Below are positions 1 to 8,513 of a DNA stretch of 64,000 nucleotides, piece by piece. Position 1 is the stretch's first letter; every line of letters begins with the position of its first letter. Both the position numbers and the translations under genes were made by a program. This DNA comes from CAYRGQ01 sp964423925 (GTDB lineage Bacteria; Bacteroidota; Bacteroidia; Sphingobacteriales; Sphingobacteriaceae), in NCBI GenBank assembly GCA_964423925.1, contig CAYRGQ010000009.1:1-64000 (forward strand). The letters run 5' to 3'. The notes under the pieces were generated by a model. The model did no database searches. It had not been told where the DNA came from and saw only the letters and a list, made by a program, of their open reading frames with translations.

Positions 1-143
1 TTTACGGCGTAGTTTTCCTGAAATTCCTTAATCCTATCGTTTATCAATTTCGCTGCCTGACGGATCGTCTCCTCTTCCTCCATCTCTACCCGCAAGGGGT
101 AAATCCGATCGGCAATGTTTATTTTAATGGAAATTTCTCCCAT
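1..143 (-). CDS. zapA: Cell division protein ZapA (partial, N-terminal 47 residues)
   Basis: Only the first 47 codons are in the window; the gene runs off the left edge. The protein begins MGEISIKINIADRIYPLRVE and continues into a charged helix with EEEETIRQAAKLINDRIKE, which matches the start of ZapA proteins. ZapA binds and bundles FtsZ filaments at the division site in the cytoplasm. It lies 30 bp downstream of a small coiled-coil gene and pheT on the same strand, probably in one transcript. In Bacteroidota this order is commonly followed by the ribonuclease Y gene, which would lie outside the window. The identification rests on the N-terminal half only. Confidence 0.85.
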   Translation of the reverse strand, partial: MGEISIKINIADRIYPLRVEMEEEETIRQAAKLINDRIKEFQENYAV

Positions 144-173
144 GTTGAGCTACTTCACTATGTATCACTTAGG

Positions 174-485
174 CTACTTGAGCAATTCAATACATTTGTC
201 TATTTCTCGCACAAAATCGTTAATTTTTTGCTTTGTGTCAAGTATTTTTTCATTTATTACTTCGTCGTCCGACAGCTGCTTTTCTTCTAGCGTACGGGCA
301 ACGGTTAAAGCCTTCACTTGCTCCTCCAGTTGCTTGGTCTTGTCCTTGCTGGTGTCTAACGCCACCTGCAGGGACTGCAACTCGAGTTTGAGCATATCAT
401 TTTCTTTCTGCAGTTTGGCACACAAATCCAATAGCCTACGCGTATTGGAAACTACATTAGACAATTGAGCCGAAACAGACGACAT
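174..485 (-). CDS. Small coiled-coil protein upstream of zapA (ZapB-like)
   Basis: A 103-residue protein with no signal peptide or membrane segment. Residues about 15-75 are almost continuous heptad-like sequence rich in Leu, Glu, Lys and Gln (KLQKENDMLKLELQSLQ), so it should form a long coiled coil. It lies between pheT (27 bp upstream) and zapA (30 bp downstream), all on the minus strand. By position and architecture it is a candidate partner of ZapA or FtsZ, similar in style to ZapB, but coiled coils give little true homology signal. The division role is inference; the coding call is secure from context and the clean start. Confidence 0.75.
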   Translation of the reverse strand: MSSVSAQLSNVVSNTRRLLDLCAKLQKENDMLKLELQSLQVALDTSKDKTKQLEEQVKALTVARTLEEKQLSDDEVINEKILDTKQKINDFVREIDKCIELLK

Positions 486-512
486 GATATACCGTGGTGT
501 TAGTAAGACTGG

Positions 513-2918
513 CTATTTGCGGACCTCCGCACCTACCTCTTTCCCAAAGTTATGAATTAATCTTTGAACGACCGCATCAATTTGCTTGTCCGCAAGCGTT
601 TTTTCGTCGTCCTGCAGTACAAAGCCTAAGGCGTACGACTTCTTGCCCGACGGGATCCGGTCGCCTTTATACACGTCGAATACATCGACCGACTTGAGCA
701 GTTTGCGTTCGCTTTTCTCGGCGATCGTGCGCAGGGTCTCAAAGGTCACGGATTCGTCGACCAATAGCGCCAAATCGCGTCGGACTGCGGGAAATTTGGC
801 TACTTCCTGGTAACGAATCGTATTTTTACGGATGGCCTTGAGCAAGACATCCCATTCCAATACCGCGAAAAAGACTTCGCCTTCGACATCGACCTTGCGC
901 AAGGCGGCAGACGACACGGCACCAAAGGTGGCCAACACCCGACCGTCTCCCACCACATAGCGCAAGCCGTAATCGAAATTCGGGTCGCCCTCGATCTCAG
1001 ACAACCTCCATCCGCTGACTTTCAGCCGCTTAAGCACTGCATCAACCGCCCCCTTGATTTCATAAAAGGTCACCTTTTTGGAGGGTTGCTGCCAATGTGC
1101 AGACGTGGATTTACCCGTTATGCCCATTGCCAGCTGTTGACGCTCACGGAAACCTCCATCCGATGTTTTGTACACTTGTCCGAATTCAAAAAGCTTCAGA
1201 TCAGGTTGCTTTCGCTTTTGGTTATGCTCGATCGCTTCCAGTACCGAATAAAGCAGATTCTGCCGCATACTGTCCAAATCCGAACTAAGCGGATTGAGGA
1301 TGCGCACGGCGGTATCCGCATCGTCGGCATACGCCAGCTTCGTCAACGAATTGGACAGGATCTCGCGATAGCCGTTACCCGCCAATAAGTCCGCAATATG
1401 ATTTTGCACCACCTCGCGATCAGGTTTTTCAGAAGTCGAAGTAGAGGCTTTTATCTGACTGGGAATAGGTATGTTATTGTATCCATAGATACGCAATACT
1501 TCCTCCGTGATGTCGGCTTCACGCGACACGTCCACTTTATACGGTGGCACGACGACTTTCACGGTCGTACCATCGTCTTCAGCCACCTCAATGCCTAACG
1601 CTTCGATAATCGCACGGATTTCGGAGGCGGGAATCTCCGCACCGATTAGCCGTTGCACGTTTTGGTAACCTACGTCGAATACGAAGGATGGCACAGGCGT
1701 GGGATAAAAGTCTGCGGCCGGCGACGCGACGTGGCCACCCGCAATCTCGGTAATCAAAAGCGCCGCACGCTTCAGCGCACGCTCCGTCATGTTGGGATCT
1801 ACACCGCGCTCAAAACGAAACGAGGCATCAGTCTTCAGTGCATGACGCTTCGAAGTCTTTCTAACGGACACTGGATTAAAGTAGGCACTCTCCAAGAACA
1901 CGTCCGTGGTCGCTTCGGTCACGCCTGAATGTTCGCCGCCGAATACGCCCGCAATACACATCGGTTTCTCTGCGTCACAAATCAACAGGTCTTCCTCATG
2001 CAGTTTCCTCTCAACACCATCCAAGGTAACGAACGTTTCCCCCGCCTTCGCACGGCGGACCACCACGCGGTTGCCCGCTATGCGCCCCGCATCGAACGCA
2101 TGCAAAGGTTGCCCGAGCTCATGCAAAACGTAGTTGGTGATGTCGACAACGTTGTTAATCGGGCGCACGCCTATGGCTTGCAAACGCTTCCGAAGCCATT
2201 CAGGCGATTCGGCCACGCACACGCCCCGTACGAGGGTCGACCCATATCGCGGACACCCGTCCGGCGCATCTACTGTCACCGGGATGCTGATCTCATCAGT
2301 TTGGCTGGCAAAGGCAGAAACCTCGGGCAAGGTGTATCCCACGCGTAAATAAGCCGCTACGTCGCGAGCCACCCCCAAGTGCGAAGCAGCATCGGCGCGG
2401 TTGGGCGTGAGCCCGATTTCGTACACGTAGTCATCTTCCACGCCAAAATAGGTTTTGGCATCCTGTCCCACTGGCGCATCCGCGGCCAACACCATAATGC
2501 CATCATGCGAGCGCCCCAATCCGATTTCGTCCTCGGCACAGATCATGCCTTCGGATACTTCGCCCCGGATTTTGGATTTGTTAATCTTAAACGGCTCTCC
2601 CGAGAGCGGGTGAACCATGGTGCCGACGGTAGCCACCACCACCTTCTGGCCTGCGGCTACGTTGGGCGCCCCGCACACAATATGAAGGTCTTGCCCCTGC
2701 CCTACGTCGACCGTCGTTACGCGCAGCCGGTCCGCATTGGGGTGTTGTTGGCAGGTCTTCACCTCGCCTATGACCAATCCTTCCAAACCTCCCGGAATGG
2801 ATTGGACGGTTTCCAGCGACTCGACCTCCAAGCCGATATCCGTAAGGATTAACGAAAGCTCCTCGGGCGATTTATCAAACTGCACAAAGTCTTTCAGCCA
2901 GTTATATGATATTGTCAT
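513..2918 (-). CDS. pheT: Phenylalanine--tRNA ligase beta subunit
   Basis: The beta subunit of the alpha2-beta2 phenylalanyl-tRNA synthetase, which charges tRNA-Phe in the cytoplasm. At 801 residues it has the full family layout: an N-terminal segment MTISYNWLKDFVQFDKSPEE, a tRNA-binding OB fold (about 40-150), B3/B4 editing domain (about 210-370), B5 domain (about 410-475), catalytic-like core, and a C-terminal ferredoxin-fold anticodon-binding domain (about 710-801, PAVRRDLALLVDE). The ATG at 2918 is chosen because the family starts at this point and because a promoter ends 24 nt upstream; an open extension to 3023 has no homology and overlaps that promoter. pheS is not in this window. Confidence 0.97.
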   Translation of the reverse strand: MTISYNWLKDFVQFDKSPEELSLILTDIGLEVESLETVQSIPGGLEGLVIGEVKTCQQHPNADRLRVTTVDVGQGQDLHIVCGAPNVAAGQKVVVATVGTMVHPLSGEPFKINKSKIRGEVSEGMICAEDEIGLGRSHDGIMVLAADAPVGQDAKTYFGVEDDYVYEIGLTPNRADAASHLGVARDVAAYLRVGYTLPEVSAFASQTDEISIPVTVDAPDGCPRYGSTLVRGVCVAESPEWLRKRLQAIGVRPINNVVDITNYVLHELGQPLHAFDAGRIAGNRVVVRRAKAGETFVTLDGVERKLHEEDLLICDAEKPMCIAGVFGGEHSGVTEATTDVFLESAYFNPVSVRKTSKRHALKTDASFRFERGVDPNMTERALKRAALLITEIAGGHVASPAADFYPTPVPSFVFDVGYQNVQRLIGAEIPASEIRAIIEALGIEVAEDDGTTVKVVVPPYKVDVSREADITEEVLRIYGYNNIPIPSQIKASTSTSEKPDREVVQNHIADLLAGNGYREILSNSLTKLAYADDADTAVRILNPLSSDLDSMRQNLLYSVLEAIEHNQKRKQPDLKLFEFGQVYKTSDGGFRERQQLAMGITGKSTSAHWQQPSKKVTFYEIKGAVDAVLKRLKVSGWRLSEIEGDPNFDYGLRYVVGDGRVLATFGAVSSAALRKVDVEGEVFFAVLEWDVLLKAIRKNTIRYQEVAKFPAVRRDLALLVDESVTFETLRTIAEKSERKLLKSVDVFDVYKGDRIPSGKKSYALGFVLQDDEKTLADKQIDAVVQRLIHNFGKEVGAEVRK

Positions 2919-2941
2919 GCGGTTTCTTTCCAGATTTTGTG

Positions 2942-2972
2942 CAAACTTAGATAAACTTGGCTTCAATTGCAA
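2942..2972 (-). promoter_or_regulatory. Promoter of pheT
   Basis: On the minus strand TTG is followed by 20 nt and then TAAGTTTG, a full match to the Bacteroidota vegetative promoter. It ends 24 nt before the chosen pheT start and supports that start over the upstream alternative. Confidence 0.7.
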
Positions 2973-3030
2973 CGGAAAACACCGACGACCCGACTCCTGG
3001 CGGGGTGTTTGGGGCCTCCGCAAAGGCCAC

Positions 3031-3738
3031 TCATTCGTCTAGCAAGCCTTCATCGCGGAAGCTGAAATAGCTCGTATCGGTAAAGATGACGTGATCATGA
3101 ATAGCAACATCAAAAAGTTTGGCGGCGGATACCAACTTGGTGGTTAACTTTCTGTCCGCATGGCTAGCAGCACGTGTTCCAGACGGGTGGTTGTGGGTCA
3201 GGATGATTGAAGCGGCATGGTTTTCCAATGCCAGCTTCATAATCACCTTAATGTCCACTGGCGTGAAGTCGTTCCCTCCTTGGCCAACGCGGTACTTGCT
3301 GATCAGCTTGCAGCCGGTGTTGAGGTAAAGTACCCAAAACTCTTCATGCCGTAGGTCTTGGTAGACGTGGCGGAAAAGCTCGTAGACGCGCCGGCTACTG
3401 TTCAGCAAAGCAAGGTTTTCGGGTTCGATATCCTTGCGTCTCCGCCCCAGCTCCAACGCGGCCACTACGCTGATGGCTTTCGCTTCCCCAATGCCTTTAT
3501 ACTGGCAGAGCTCGGCCACGGTTCGCTTGGAAAGTTTATTAAGGTCATTGTCAACGTCGTGGAGAATCCGCCGGCAAAGCTCGACGGCCGATTCGTCCCG
3601 CGAACCGCTCCCAATCAGTATAGCTAGCAATTCGGCATCCGACAGGGATCGCCGGCCCTGCTCAAGCAGCTTTTCGCGTGGGCGGTCAGACTCCGCCCAC
3701 TCCTTGATCGATATCTTCGGGGTGTAGGCTTTTTGCAT
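3031..3738 (-). CDS. radC: RadC/MPN-domain family protein
   Basis: A 235-residue member of the RadC (UPF0758) family: an N-terminal helix-hairpin-helix-like region (about 10-95, ending in KGIGEAKA) and a C-terminal MPN/JAMM domain. The zinc-site pattern HxH-x7-S-x2-D is intact: H182 and H184 in THNHPSG, S192 and D195. Proteins of this fold are metallopeptidase-like, but the cellular role of chromosomal RadC is not settled; the old link to DNA repair came from a mis-mapped allele. A TATCTTTG -7 element lies 21 nt upstream of the ATG. Length is normal. pheT follows after 112 nt with its own promoter. Confidence 0.93.
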   Translation of the reverse strand: MQKAYTPKISIKEWAESDRPREKLLEQGRRSLSDAELLAILIGSGSRDESAVELCRRILHDVDNDLNKLSKRTVAELCQYKGIGEAKAISVVAALELGRRRKDIEPENLALLNSSRRVYELFRHVYQDLRHEEFWVLYLNTGCKLISKYRVGQGGNDFTPVDIKVIMKLALENHAASIILTHNHPSGTRAASHADRKLTTKLVSAAKLFDVAIHDHVIFTDTSYFSFRDEGLLDE

Positions 3739-3758
3739 AGCTCACTGGTTAGCAGCAT

Positions 3759-3766
3759 CAAAGATA
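3759..3766 (-). promoter_or_regulatory. -7 promoter element of radC
   Basis: TATCTTTG on the minus strand, 21 nt upstream of the radC ATG. No clear TTG lies at the expected distance, so this is a half-supported promoter. Confidence 0.45.
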
Positions 3767-3913
3767 ACAAAATCCGTCGACATACGCCGAACTAACCAAC
3801 GCGGGAAACCGACACCAACCCCGCCCAGATACGCGGGCCTTTTCGCCGGAACTGGGGAATGTCCATCCCCCCTCCGAGGCGGAATTTAATCGCATGCTCT
3901 CCCAACTCATCCT

Positions 3914-3943
3914 TTGTAATTCCTCATGGAAAACCTATCTTTG
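3914..3943 (+). promoter_or_regulatory. Promoter of the peptidylprolyl isomerase gene
   Basis: TTG, 19 nt, then TATCTTTG on the plus strand, ending 29 nt before the isomerase ATG at 3973. Full match to the Bacteroidota promoter; it also argues against an open upstream extension of the gene. Confidence 0.7.
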
Positions 3944-3972
3944 CCCTCCATTATCATACAAATCGAAAGATC

Positions 3973-4410
3973 ATGAGCAAAGCTATTATTAAGACGGAAA
4001 AGGGTGACATGACCGTCGAATTCTACGACGAAGACGCCCCCATTACCGTCGCGAATTTCTTGGGGTTGGCAAAAGAAGGGTTCTACGACGGCGTGTCGTT
4101 TCACCGCGTTATCCCGGATTTTGTCGTACAGGGAGGTGACCCTACCGGTACGGGCGCGGGCGGCTCCGACAAGACGATTCCCTGTGAACTGGACGGAAAC
4201 AATCAATACCACGACCGGGGCGTACTCTCGATGGCCCATCGTGGTCGCAATACGGGAAGCTCACAGTTCTTTATCTGCCACAGCCGCAACAACACGGCTC
4301 ACTTGGATAGGAACCATACGTGTTTTGGTCGCGTAGTAGAAAACGTAGAAGTAGTGGACGATATTCGCCAGGGCGACAAGATCTTGGGAATCGAAATTAT
4401 CGAAGAATGA
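3973..4410 (+). CDS. Peptidylprolyl isomerase, cyclophilin type
   Basis: A 145-residue cytoplasmic cyclophilin catalysing cis-trans isomerisation of Xaa-Pro bonds. The cyclophilin core is plain: YDEDAPITVANFLGLAKEGF, then FHRVIPDFVVQGGDPTGTG with the catalytic Arg in FHRV, and TGSSQFFICH. There is no signal peptide with the ATG at 3973, and this start is preferred because a promoter lies just upstream; the reading frame is open to 3859 but that extension is unlike the family. The stop codon overlaps the start of the next gene by 4 nt (ATGA), so the two are translationally coupled. It is a short single-domain bacterial form. Confidence 0.95.
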   Translation: MSKAIIKTEKGDMTVEFYDEDAPITVANFLGLAKEGFYDGVSFHRVIPDFVVQGGDPTGTGAGGSDKTIPCELDGNNQYHDRGVLSMAHRGRNTGSSQFFICHSRNNTAHLDRNHTCFGRVVENVEVVDDIRQGDKILGIEIIEE

Positions 4411-4856
4411 ATCTAAAAGGTCTAGTATCAGTTACGGGCAAGCCAGGGCTGTATAGGCTCATCGGCCAAAACAAGTCGGGGTTCGTATTGGAAACGCTCG
4501 ACGACGCCCGGGTAAAATCCGTGGTTAACATGGCTACGGCCAAGATGGCTACCTTAGAAGATATCACGATATATGGGGACGACGACGAGATTAAGCTGAC
4601 CGATGTGTTTGCGAATATTAAGGAGAGTGGAATAGCCGTTCCGGACCCGAAGTCGGACAGCGAAACGCTCCGGAACTTTTTCCGGGAGGTCGCGCCAGGT
4701 CACGACGAGTTTCGCGTGTACTCATCCGACATCAAGAAAATCATTTCGTGGTACAACATCATCAAAGCACTCCCCCTGTTTGACGAGGAACCCGCTGGTG
4801 AGGACACCTCCGCCCCCGAGGACGCCACAAACGACGGGGACGCCGCAAACAAATAG
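4407..4856 (+). CDS. DUF5606 domain-containing protein
   Basis: A 149-residue protein of unknown function found widely in Bacteroidota. The N-terminal segment MNLKGLVSVTGKPGLYRLIG and the following NKSGFVLETLDD resemble a small beta-rich fold; the middle (FANIKESGI to IISWYNIIKALPLF) looks helical, and the C-terminal 20 residues are acidic and disordered (EEPAGEDTSAPEDATNDGD). No catalytic motif is visible. It starts within the stop codon of the cyclophilin gene and must share its mRNA. A strong hairpin terminator follows. The family name is from recall of the N-terminal signature. Confidence 0.85.
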   Translation: MNLKGLVSVTGKPGLYRLIGQNKSGFVLETLDDARVKSVVNMATAKMATLEDITIYGDDDEIKLTDVFANIKESGIAVPDPKSDSETLRNFFREVAPGHDEFRVYSSDIKKIISWYNIIKALPLFDEEPAGEDTSAPEDATNDGDAANK

Positions 4857-4887
4857 TCTACATCTTCTTGATGGGCCGACAGCAAAA

Positions 4888-4932
4888 AGGGCCATCCGTT
4901 GCCAAGCTCAGCGGCAACGGATGGCCTTCTTT
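4888..4932. terminator. Bidirectional terminator between DUF5606 gene and small minus-strand gene
   Basis: A 14-bp perfect stem (arms 4890-4903 and 4913-4926) with a 9-nt loop. T-rich sequence follows on the plus strand, and a run of five T follows on the minus strand, so it can end transcripts from both convergent genes. Confidence 0.85.
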
Positions 4933-4943
4933 CATTGGCTTTC

Positions 4944-5066
4944 CTACAGCAGCCAAATAATCAACCCCGCCAGGATCAAGCCAATTACGGTCATGATCCA
5001 AAATAATTTGCTTTCCTTGTCTGGATCAGCGCCTTTATAATGATAATCTCGCTTGGGAATTTTCAT
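4944..5066 (-). CDS. Small single-span membrane protein, 40 aa
   Basis: A short gene read as MKIPKRDYHYKGADPDKESK, a hydrophilic N-terminal half, followed by about 18 hydrophobic residues (LFWIMTVIGLILAGLIIWLL) running to the stop. It predicts a one-pass inner-membrane peptide with its basic and acidic head in the cytoplasm. It sits tail to tail with the DUF5606 gene and ends 12 nt before the shared bidirectional terminator, which favours real transcription. No function can be assigned. Similar tiny proteins of charged head plus one helix are common in the phylum. The amphipathic layout makes a chance reading frame unlikely but does not exclude it. Confidence 0.6.
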   Translation of the reverse strand: MKIPKRDYHYKGADPDKESKLFWIMTVIGLILAGLIIWLL

Positions 5067-5227
5067 AACTTTCAGCTCTTTACTAGTAGCGCACACGATT
5101 AAAGAACAACTGCGCGCCGGATATTGTTTAGATGCCTAAAGTAATACTATTCCATAAAAAAAGCTAATTTTGACACCACGCCGGAAGATCTAGTTCCCGG
5201 CCTACGCACAACACGAAATCCTTTCCC

Positions 5228-5638
5228 ATGGCTAAGCGAACGTATCAAACCCTAACTGTCGTCCTTATTTTTGCGGTCGCCTTATCCGTTTATGAGATCT
5301 TTTTCCGCTCTAGCGATGCTGAGGTACCTGGCGGCTTCTCCCGCGCGGCCTACATCCGCAACCCCAACAACATGGGCGGCACCCTCTCCTATTATGCGTA
5401 TACGGTTAGCGATACCACGATTGCGGATTACGCAGCGTTGGCCCAGCGACTGCCGCACAACAAGCACTACGCGGTCACAACCGTTTTCTTTTTTTCCGAG
5501 AAAGACCTCGTGCCAACGACGCTTACCGTGACGCCGCCGCACTTTGATACGCTTACTTACCGGCCCGTCGCCACCTACGTCATCCACCCGTCCGGAAACG
5601 GGGAGCTGTTTCAGTCATTGCCGCCGGTCACTCAATAG
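5228..5638 (+). CDS. Hypothetical membrane-anchored protein, 136 aa
   Basis: The protein starts MAKRTYQTLTVVLIFAVALS, a basic head followed by one hydrophobic segment (about 8-24) that reads as a signal anchor or signal peptide. The remaining 110 residues are soluble, rich in Thr, Tyr and Pro, with predicted beta character (TTLTVTPPHFDTL). I recognise no family. It runs toward the TonB-dependent receptor gene and their 3' ends overlap by 7 bp. The periplasmic location is inferred from the N-terminus. The base composition matches neighbouring genes. Confidence 0.6.
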   Translation: MAKRTYQTLTVVLIFAVALSVYEIFFRSSDAEVPGGFSRAAYIRNPNNMGGTLSYYAYTVSDTTIADYAALAQRLPHNKHYAVTTVFFFSEKDLVPTTLTVTPPHFDTLTYRPVATYVIHPSGNGELFQSLPPVTQ

Positions 5639-7761
5639 CGAATTGCCAATCCGCCGTAAATGTTGACGGCAGGCGCGGCGTTAAAAAACCGGCCGCCGAA
5701 CGCATTGATGTCGTTGCCGAGGCTATAGGTCTGATCGAGCAGATTGTCGACACCCACAAACAAATCAACAGTCCATTTGCGCTGCACGGGAGTTTGCCAA
5801 TTGGCTTTCGCTTGTACGAGGTGAAACGCATCGGCATACACCTTATTGGCATCGTTAAGTGGTGTCTCCGAGGTATAATTATGCATTACGAACAGGCTGA
5901 ACCGCGCGGGAAGCAGCATGCGTACGTGGCTTACCAGCACCGTCGCCGGCACGCCCGTTAGCTTATTCCCTCCAAAATCCTGATCACCCGCCACATAATC
6001 CGAGAACTGGAAGTCACTCAGCGTCAAATTCGTGCCGAGCTGCACCCCACGCATCCACCCATGCGCTGCGGGAGTCTTGAGCCAGCCAGATGCCGTCAAC
6101 TCTAGACCCCGTTGGCGTACGCCCCCGGCATTAGCGAAAAACTCAGCCCCGTTTTCCCGCAACTGACGAACGATCGCGTCGTGCATCGCGTAGTGAAATA
6201 TGGACGCGTCAGCGAAATACCGCAGATCGCCAGATTGCCAACGCAACCCCGTCTCATAGTTCCATCCCGTTTCGGCGCTCAGGTCGGTATTGATAATATT
6301 GTCAGACGAACGTACTTCGGCCGTCGTGGGAGGGGAATACCCCCGGGATATGGACGCCCGCCAGGCAAGCTGACGCGTAGGCAAGTAAACGACGCCTAAG
6401 CGGGGCATCCATTGCGGGTCAAACCGACGTGCCGCAAACTTCGTCTCTTCAACGGGATACAGCTCACGAAAGCGATAGCCATAAGCATTCCAGCTCACCG
6501 TGGCTTCAGCAACGAAATGCTCACCGAACTGCCCATTGAGCCGCGCGAAATAGAAATGCTGGGCGTTGTGCAGCTTGTCAAACGCCTGCGGGCTGCCCCG
6601 CTCACCGCCGTGGTTGTCGTAATTGTGTATTTCAGCGGCGCCCCGTTGCCATTCCACTCCCAAGTTGGCCTGCCACTGCACTGCCGCCCACCCATCTCCC
6701 CGATAATCCAAGTAGGTCCTAAAACCGTAATTGTATTCATCGCGCAACTCGTAATTGGTAATAAACGGATTGCGGAAGTCTGTCGACAGTGCAAATATGC
6801 TAGCAACGTGTCGCAGCCGATCCGTGATACCGAAGTCGTGGACTCCCCCCCCTATCCAGGTCTTGTTGTAGATACCAGCCCGCTGTTCGGATGCACCGGG
6901 GATCGTTGGCGTCGCCGGCCGTGCATCTGACGGGGAGGCCAAGTATTGTTCTTCGGTAAGTCCCCCCGGCGTCTGGTAATGCATGTCGGCATAGAGGGCC
7001 AAAGCGCGAATCTCGCGGTTGGTACCGTACCTCCACCGCTGGGAAAGTTGTACGAAATCTCGTCGCATCGCGGAATGCTCGCGATAGCCGTCTGCTTGCT
7101 GATGTGCTTGGTCGATGTGTAGGCTGTAGCGCGCCCCAGGCTGCAGCGTAGCCGAGGCCTGCTGATGCAGCAACCCATACGACCCGCCATTTATCCGCAA
7201 TGACGCTTTGGTTGTTTGATTAGCAAAGCCTTTGGGATGCAATACGACCACGCCCCCAGTGTTTGCGCCAAAGAGACTGCCATCGGGCCCTTTCAGCACC
7301 TCCATCCGGTCAATGCTGCCGGCATCCAGCAGGTTGAGATAGGTGTTTCCTCCGGCATCGGTGAGGGGGATTTCGTCGAGATAAACTTTGACGTTGCGCA
7401 CACCAAAGGGCGAACGCAATAGGCTCCCCCGGATGGAAAGCCGGTAACTGCCGGGCGACCGTTCCTCCATACTAACGCCTGGCACGGCATTGATTGCGGG
7501 CAACAGCGTAGTTCCGCTCTGCTGATTGAGCATCGCCCGACTGACCACGCCTACCGACGACGGCACCCATAGGATATCCCGTTCGCCGAAATATGCATTG
7601 ACGCGCACAGCCTCCAACTGCGTAGCCGTATCGGGTGCCGCGGTCTGCGCATGAACACCCTTAGTGGCTAAGCACAAACCAAAACCGACGAAAAGGGTTA
7701 AGGTAAAGGGAACAAGGCACGGCCTTGACCCATAAAAACAACCGATTAGGCGATGTATCAT
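5632..7761 (-). CDS. TonB-dependent outer-membrane receptor
   Basis: A 709-residue receptor for energy-dependent uptake of a ligand such as an iron complex or cobalamin across the outer membrane. A signal peptide ends near residue 38 (GVHAQ). The plug domain follows (about 50-170: VSMEERSPGSYRLSIRG, DRMEVLKGPDGSLFGANTGG) and then a 22-strand type barrel ending in the expected aromatic residue (GGLAIRY). It lacks the long N-terminal carboxypeptidase-like domain of SusC proteins and no SusD gene is near, so it is not a glycan-utilisation pair. No anti-sigma or FecR gene adjoins it. The ligand cannot be told from sequence; siderophore-type uptake is the default guess. Confidence 0.92.
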   Translation of the reverse strand: MIHRLIGCFYGSRPCLVPFTLTLFVGFGLCLATKGVHAQTAAPDTATQLEAVRVNAYFGERDILWVPSSVGVVSRAMLNQQSGTTLLPAINAVPGVSMEERSPGSYRLSIRGSLLRSPFGVRNVKVYLDEIPLTDAGGNTYLNLLDAGSIDRMEVLKGPDGSLFGANTGGVVVLHPKGFANQTTKASLRINGGSYGLLHQQASATLQPGARYSLHIDQAHQQADGYREHSAMRRDFVQLSQRWRYGTNREIRALALYADMHYQTPGGLTEEQYLASPSDARPATPTIPGASEQRAGIYNKTWIGGGVHDFGITDRLRHVASIFALSTDFRNPFITNYELRDEYNYGFRTYLDYRGDGWAAVQWQANLGVEWQRGAAEIHNYDNHGGERGSPQAFDKLHNAQHFYFARLNGQFGEHFVAEATVSWNAYGYRFRELYPVEETKFAARRFDPQWMPRLGVVYLPTRQLAWRASISRGYSPPTTAEVRSSDNIINTDLSAETGWNYETGLRWQSGDLRYFADASIFHYAMHDAIVRQLRENGAEFFANAGGVRQRGLELTASGWLKTPAAHGWMRGVQLGTNLTLSDFQFSDYVAGDQDFGGNKLTGVPATVLVSHVRMLLPARFSLFVMHNYTSETPLNDANKVYADAFHLVQAKANWQTPVQRKWTVDLFVGVDNLLDQTYSLGNDINAFGGRFFNAAPAVNIYGGLAIRY

Positions 7762-7912
7762 GTGTGTCGAAAATTCTAACGGTTAAAAATAGGCATTCCG
7801 CATCGGCTAAAGAAACGCGGGTAAGATGTTACGCGGGCCGCACGTATAAAGGCACAGGTAAATATTCGCGATCAAAATCGTATCTTTACGTTATCCATAA
7901 AACAGCAAGCCA

Positions 7913-8476
7913 ATGTTTAATAAGATAACACCCCGAACCGCAAGCCTATTACTTTCCGAACCCTTCATGTTGGATCCTAATTTCCGGCGCTCGGTTGTGT
8001 TGCTCTGCGAGCATACTGACGAGGGCACGGTGGGATACGTGCTTAACCAGCCTGCCGTCCTCCAGCTCGGCGACGTCGTCCCGGACCTCCCCGAGGCGAC
8101 GTTCCCATTGTTTATCGGCGGTCCTGTAGCGCATGACAGCCTACACTTCATCCACAAATGCCCAGATAGGCTTCCCGGCGGGGCAGACCTCGGCAACGGA
8201 CTGCATTGGGGAGGCAACATGGAAACCTTGACCATCCTCGCCAAAAACAACCAAATAGCGCACGACGAAATCAAATTTTTCTTGGGGTACTCGGGCTGGA
8301 GCCCCGGCCAACTGGATCGCGAACTCACTGAAAACACCTGGGCGGTGACGAACGACTACAACTCCGACATCGTGTTCGTGGCAGACCACGAAAACTTATG
8401 GAAAGAAGCGGTTGTGGCATTAGGCGAAAAATATGCACACGTCGCCAAGTTTCCCCAGAATCCGATGTGGAATTAA
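7913..8476 (+). CDS. YqgE/AlgH family protein
   Basis: A 187-residue protein of the UPF0301 (YqgE/AlgH) family, cytoplasmic, with unknown biochemical function. Family landmarks are present: an N-terminal GxLLLSEPFMLDPNFRRSVV-like segment, LLCEHTDEGTVGYVLNQP, FIGGPVAHDSLHFIHKCPD, and FFLGYSGWSPGQLDRELTEN. AlgH was once named for alginate regulation in Pseudomonas, but that role does not generalise. It lies divergent from the TonB receptor and convergent with bshB1, alone in its transcription unit. A weak TATCTTTA element precedes it. Confidence 0.93.
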   Translation: MFNKITPRTASLLLSEPFMLDPNFRRSVVLLCEHTDEGTVGYVLNQPAVLQLGDVVPDLPEATFPLFIGGPVAHDSLHFIHKCPDRLPGGADLGNGLHWGGNMETLTILAKNNQIAHDEIKFFLGYSGWSPGQLDRELTENTWAVTNDYNSDIVFVADHENLWKEAVVALGEKYAHVAKFPQNPMWN

Positions 8477-8513
8477 GCGGGGAAAACGCACACGCTCCAT
8501 ATTACCGAAGCGC

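Noticed and set aside
2919..3023. In-frame 35-codon extension of pheT
   Set aside because: The family start is at 2918 and the promoter at 2942-2972 lies within the extension.
5632..7761. SusC-type glycan importer
   Set aside because: No carboxypeptidase-like N-terminal domain and no SusD neighbour; it is a plain TonB-dependent receptor.
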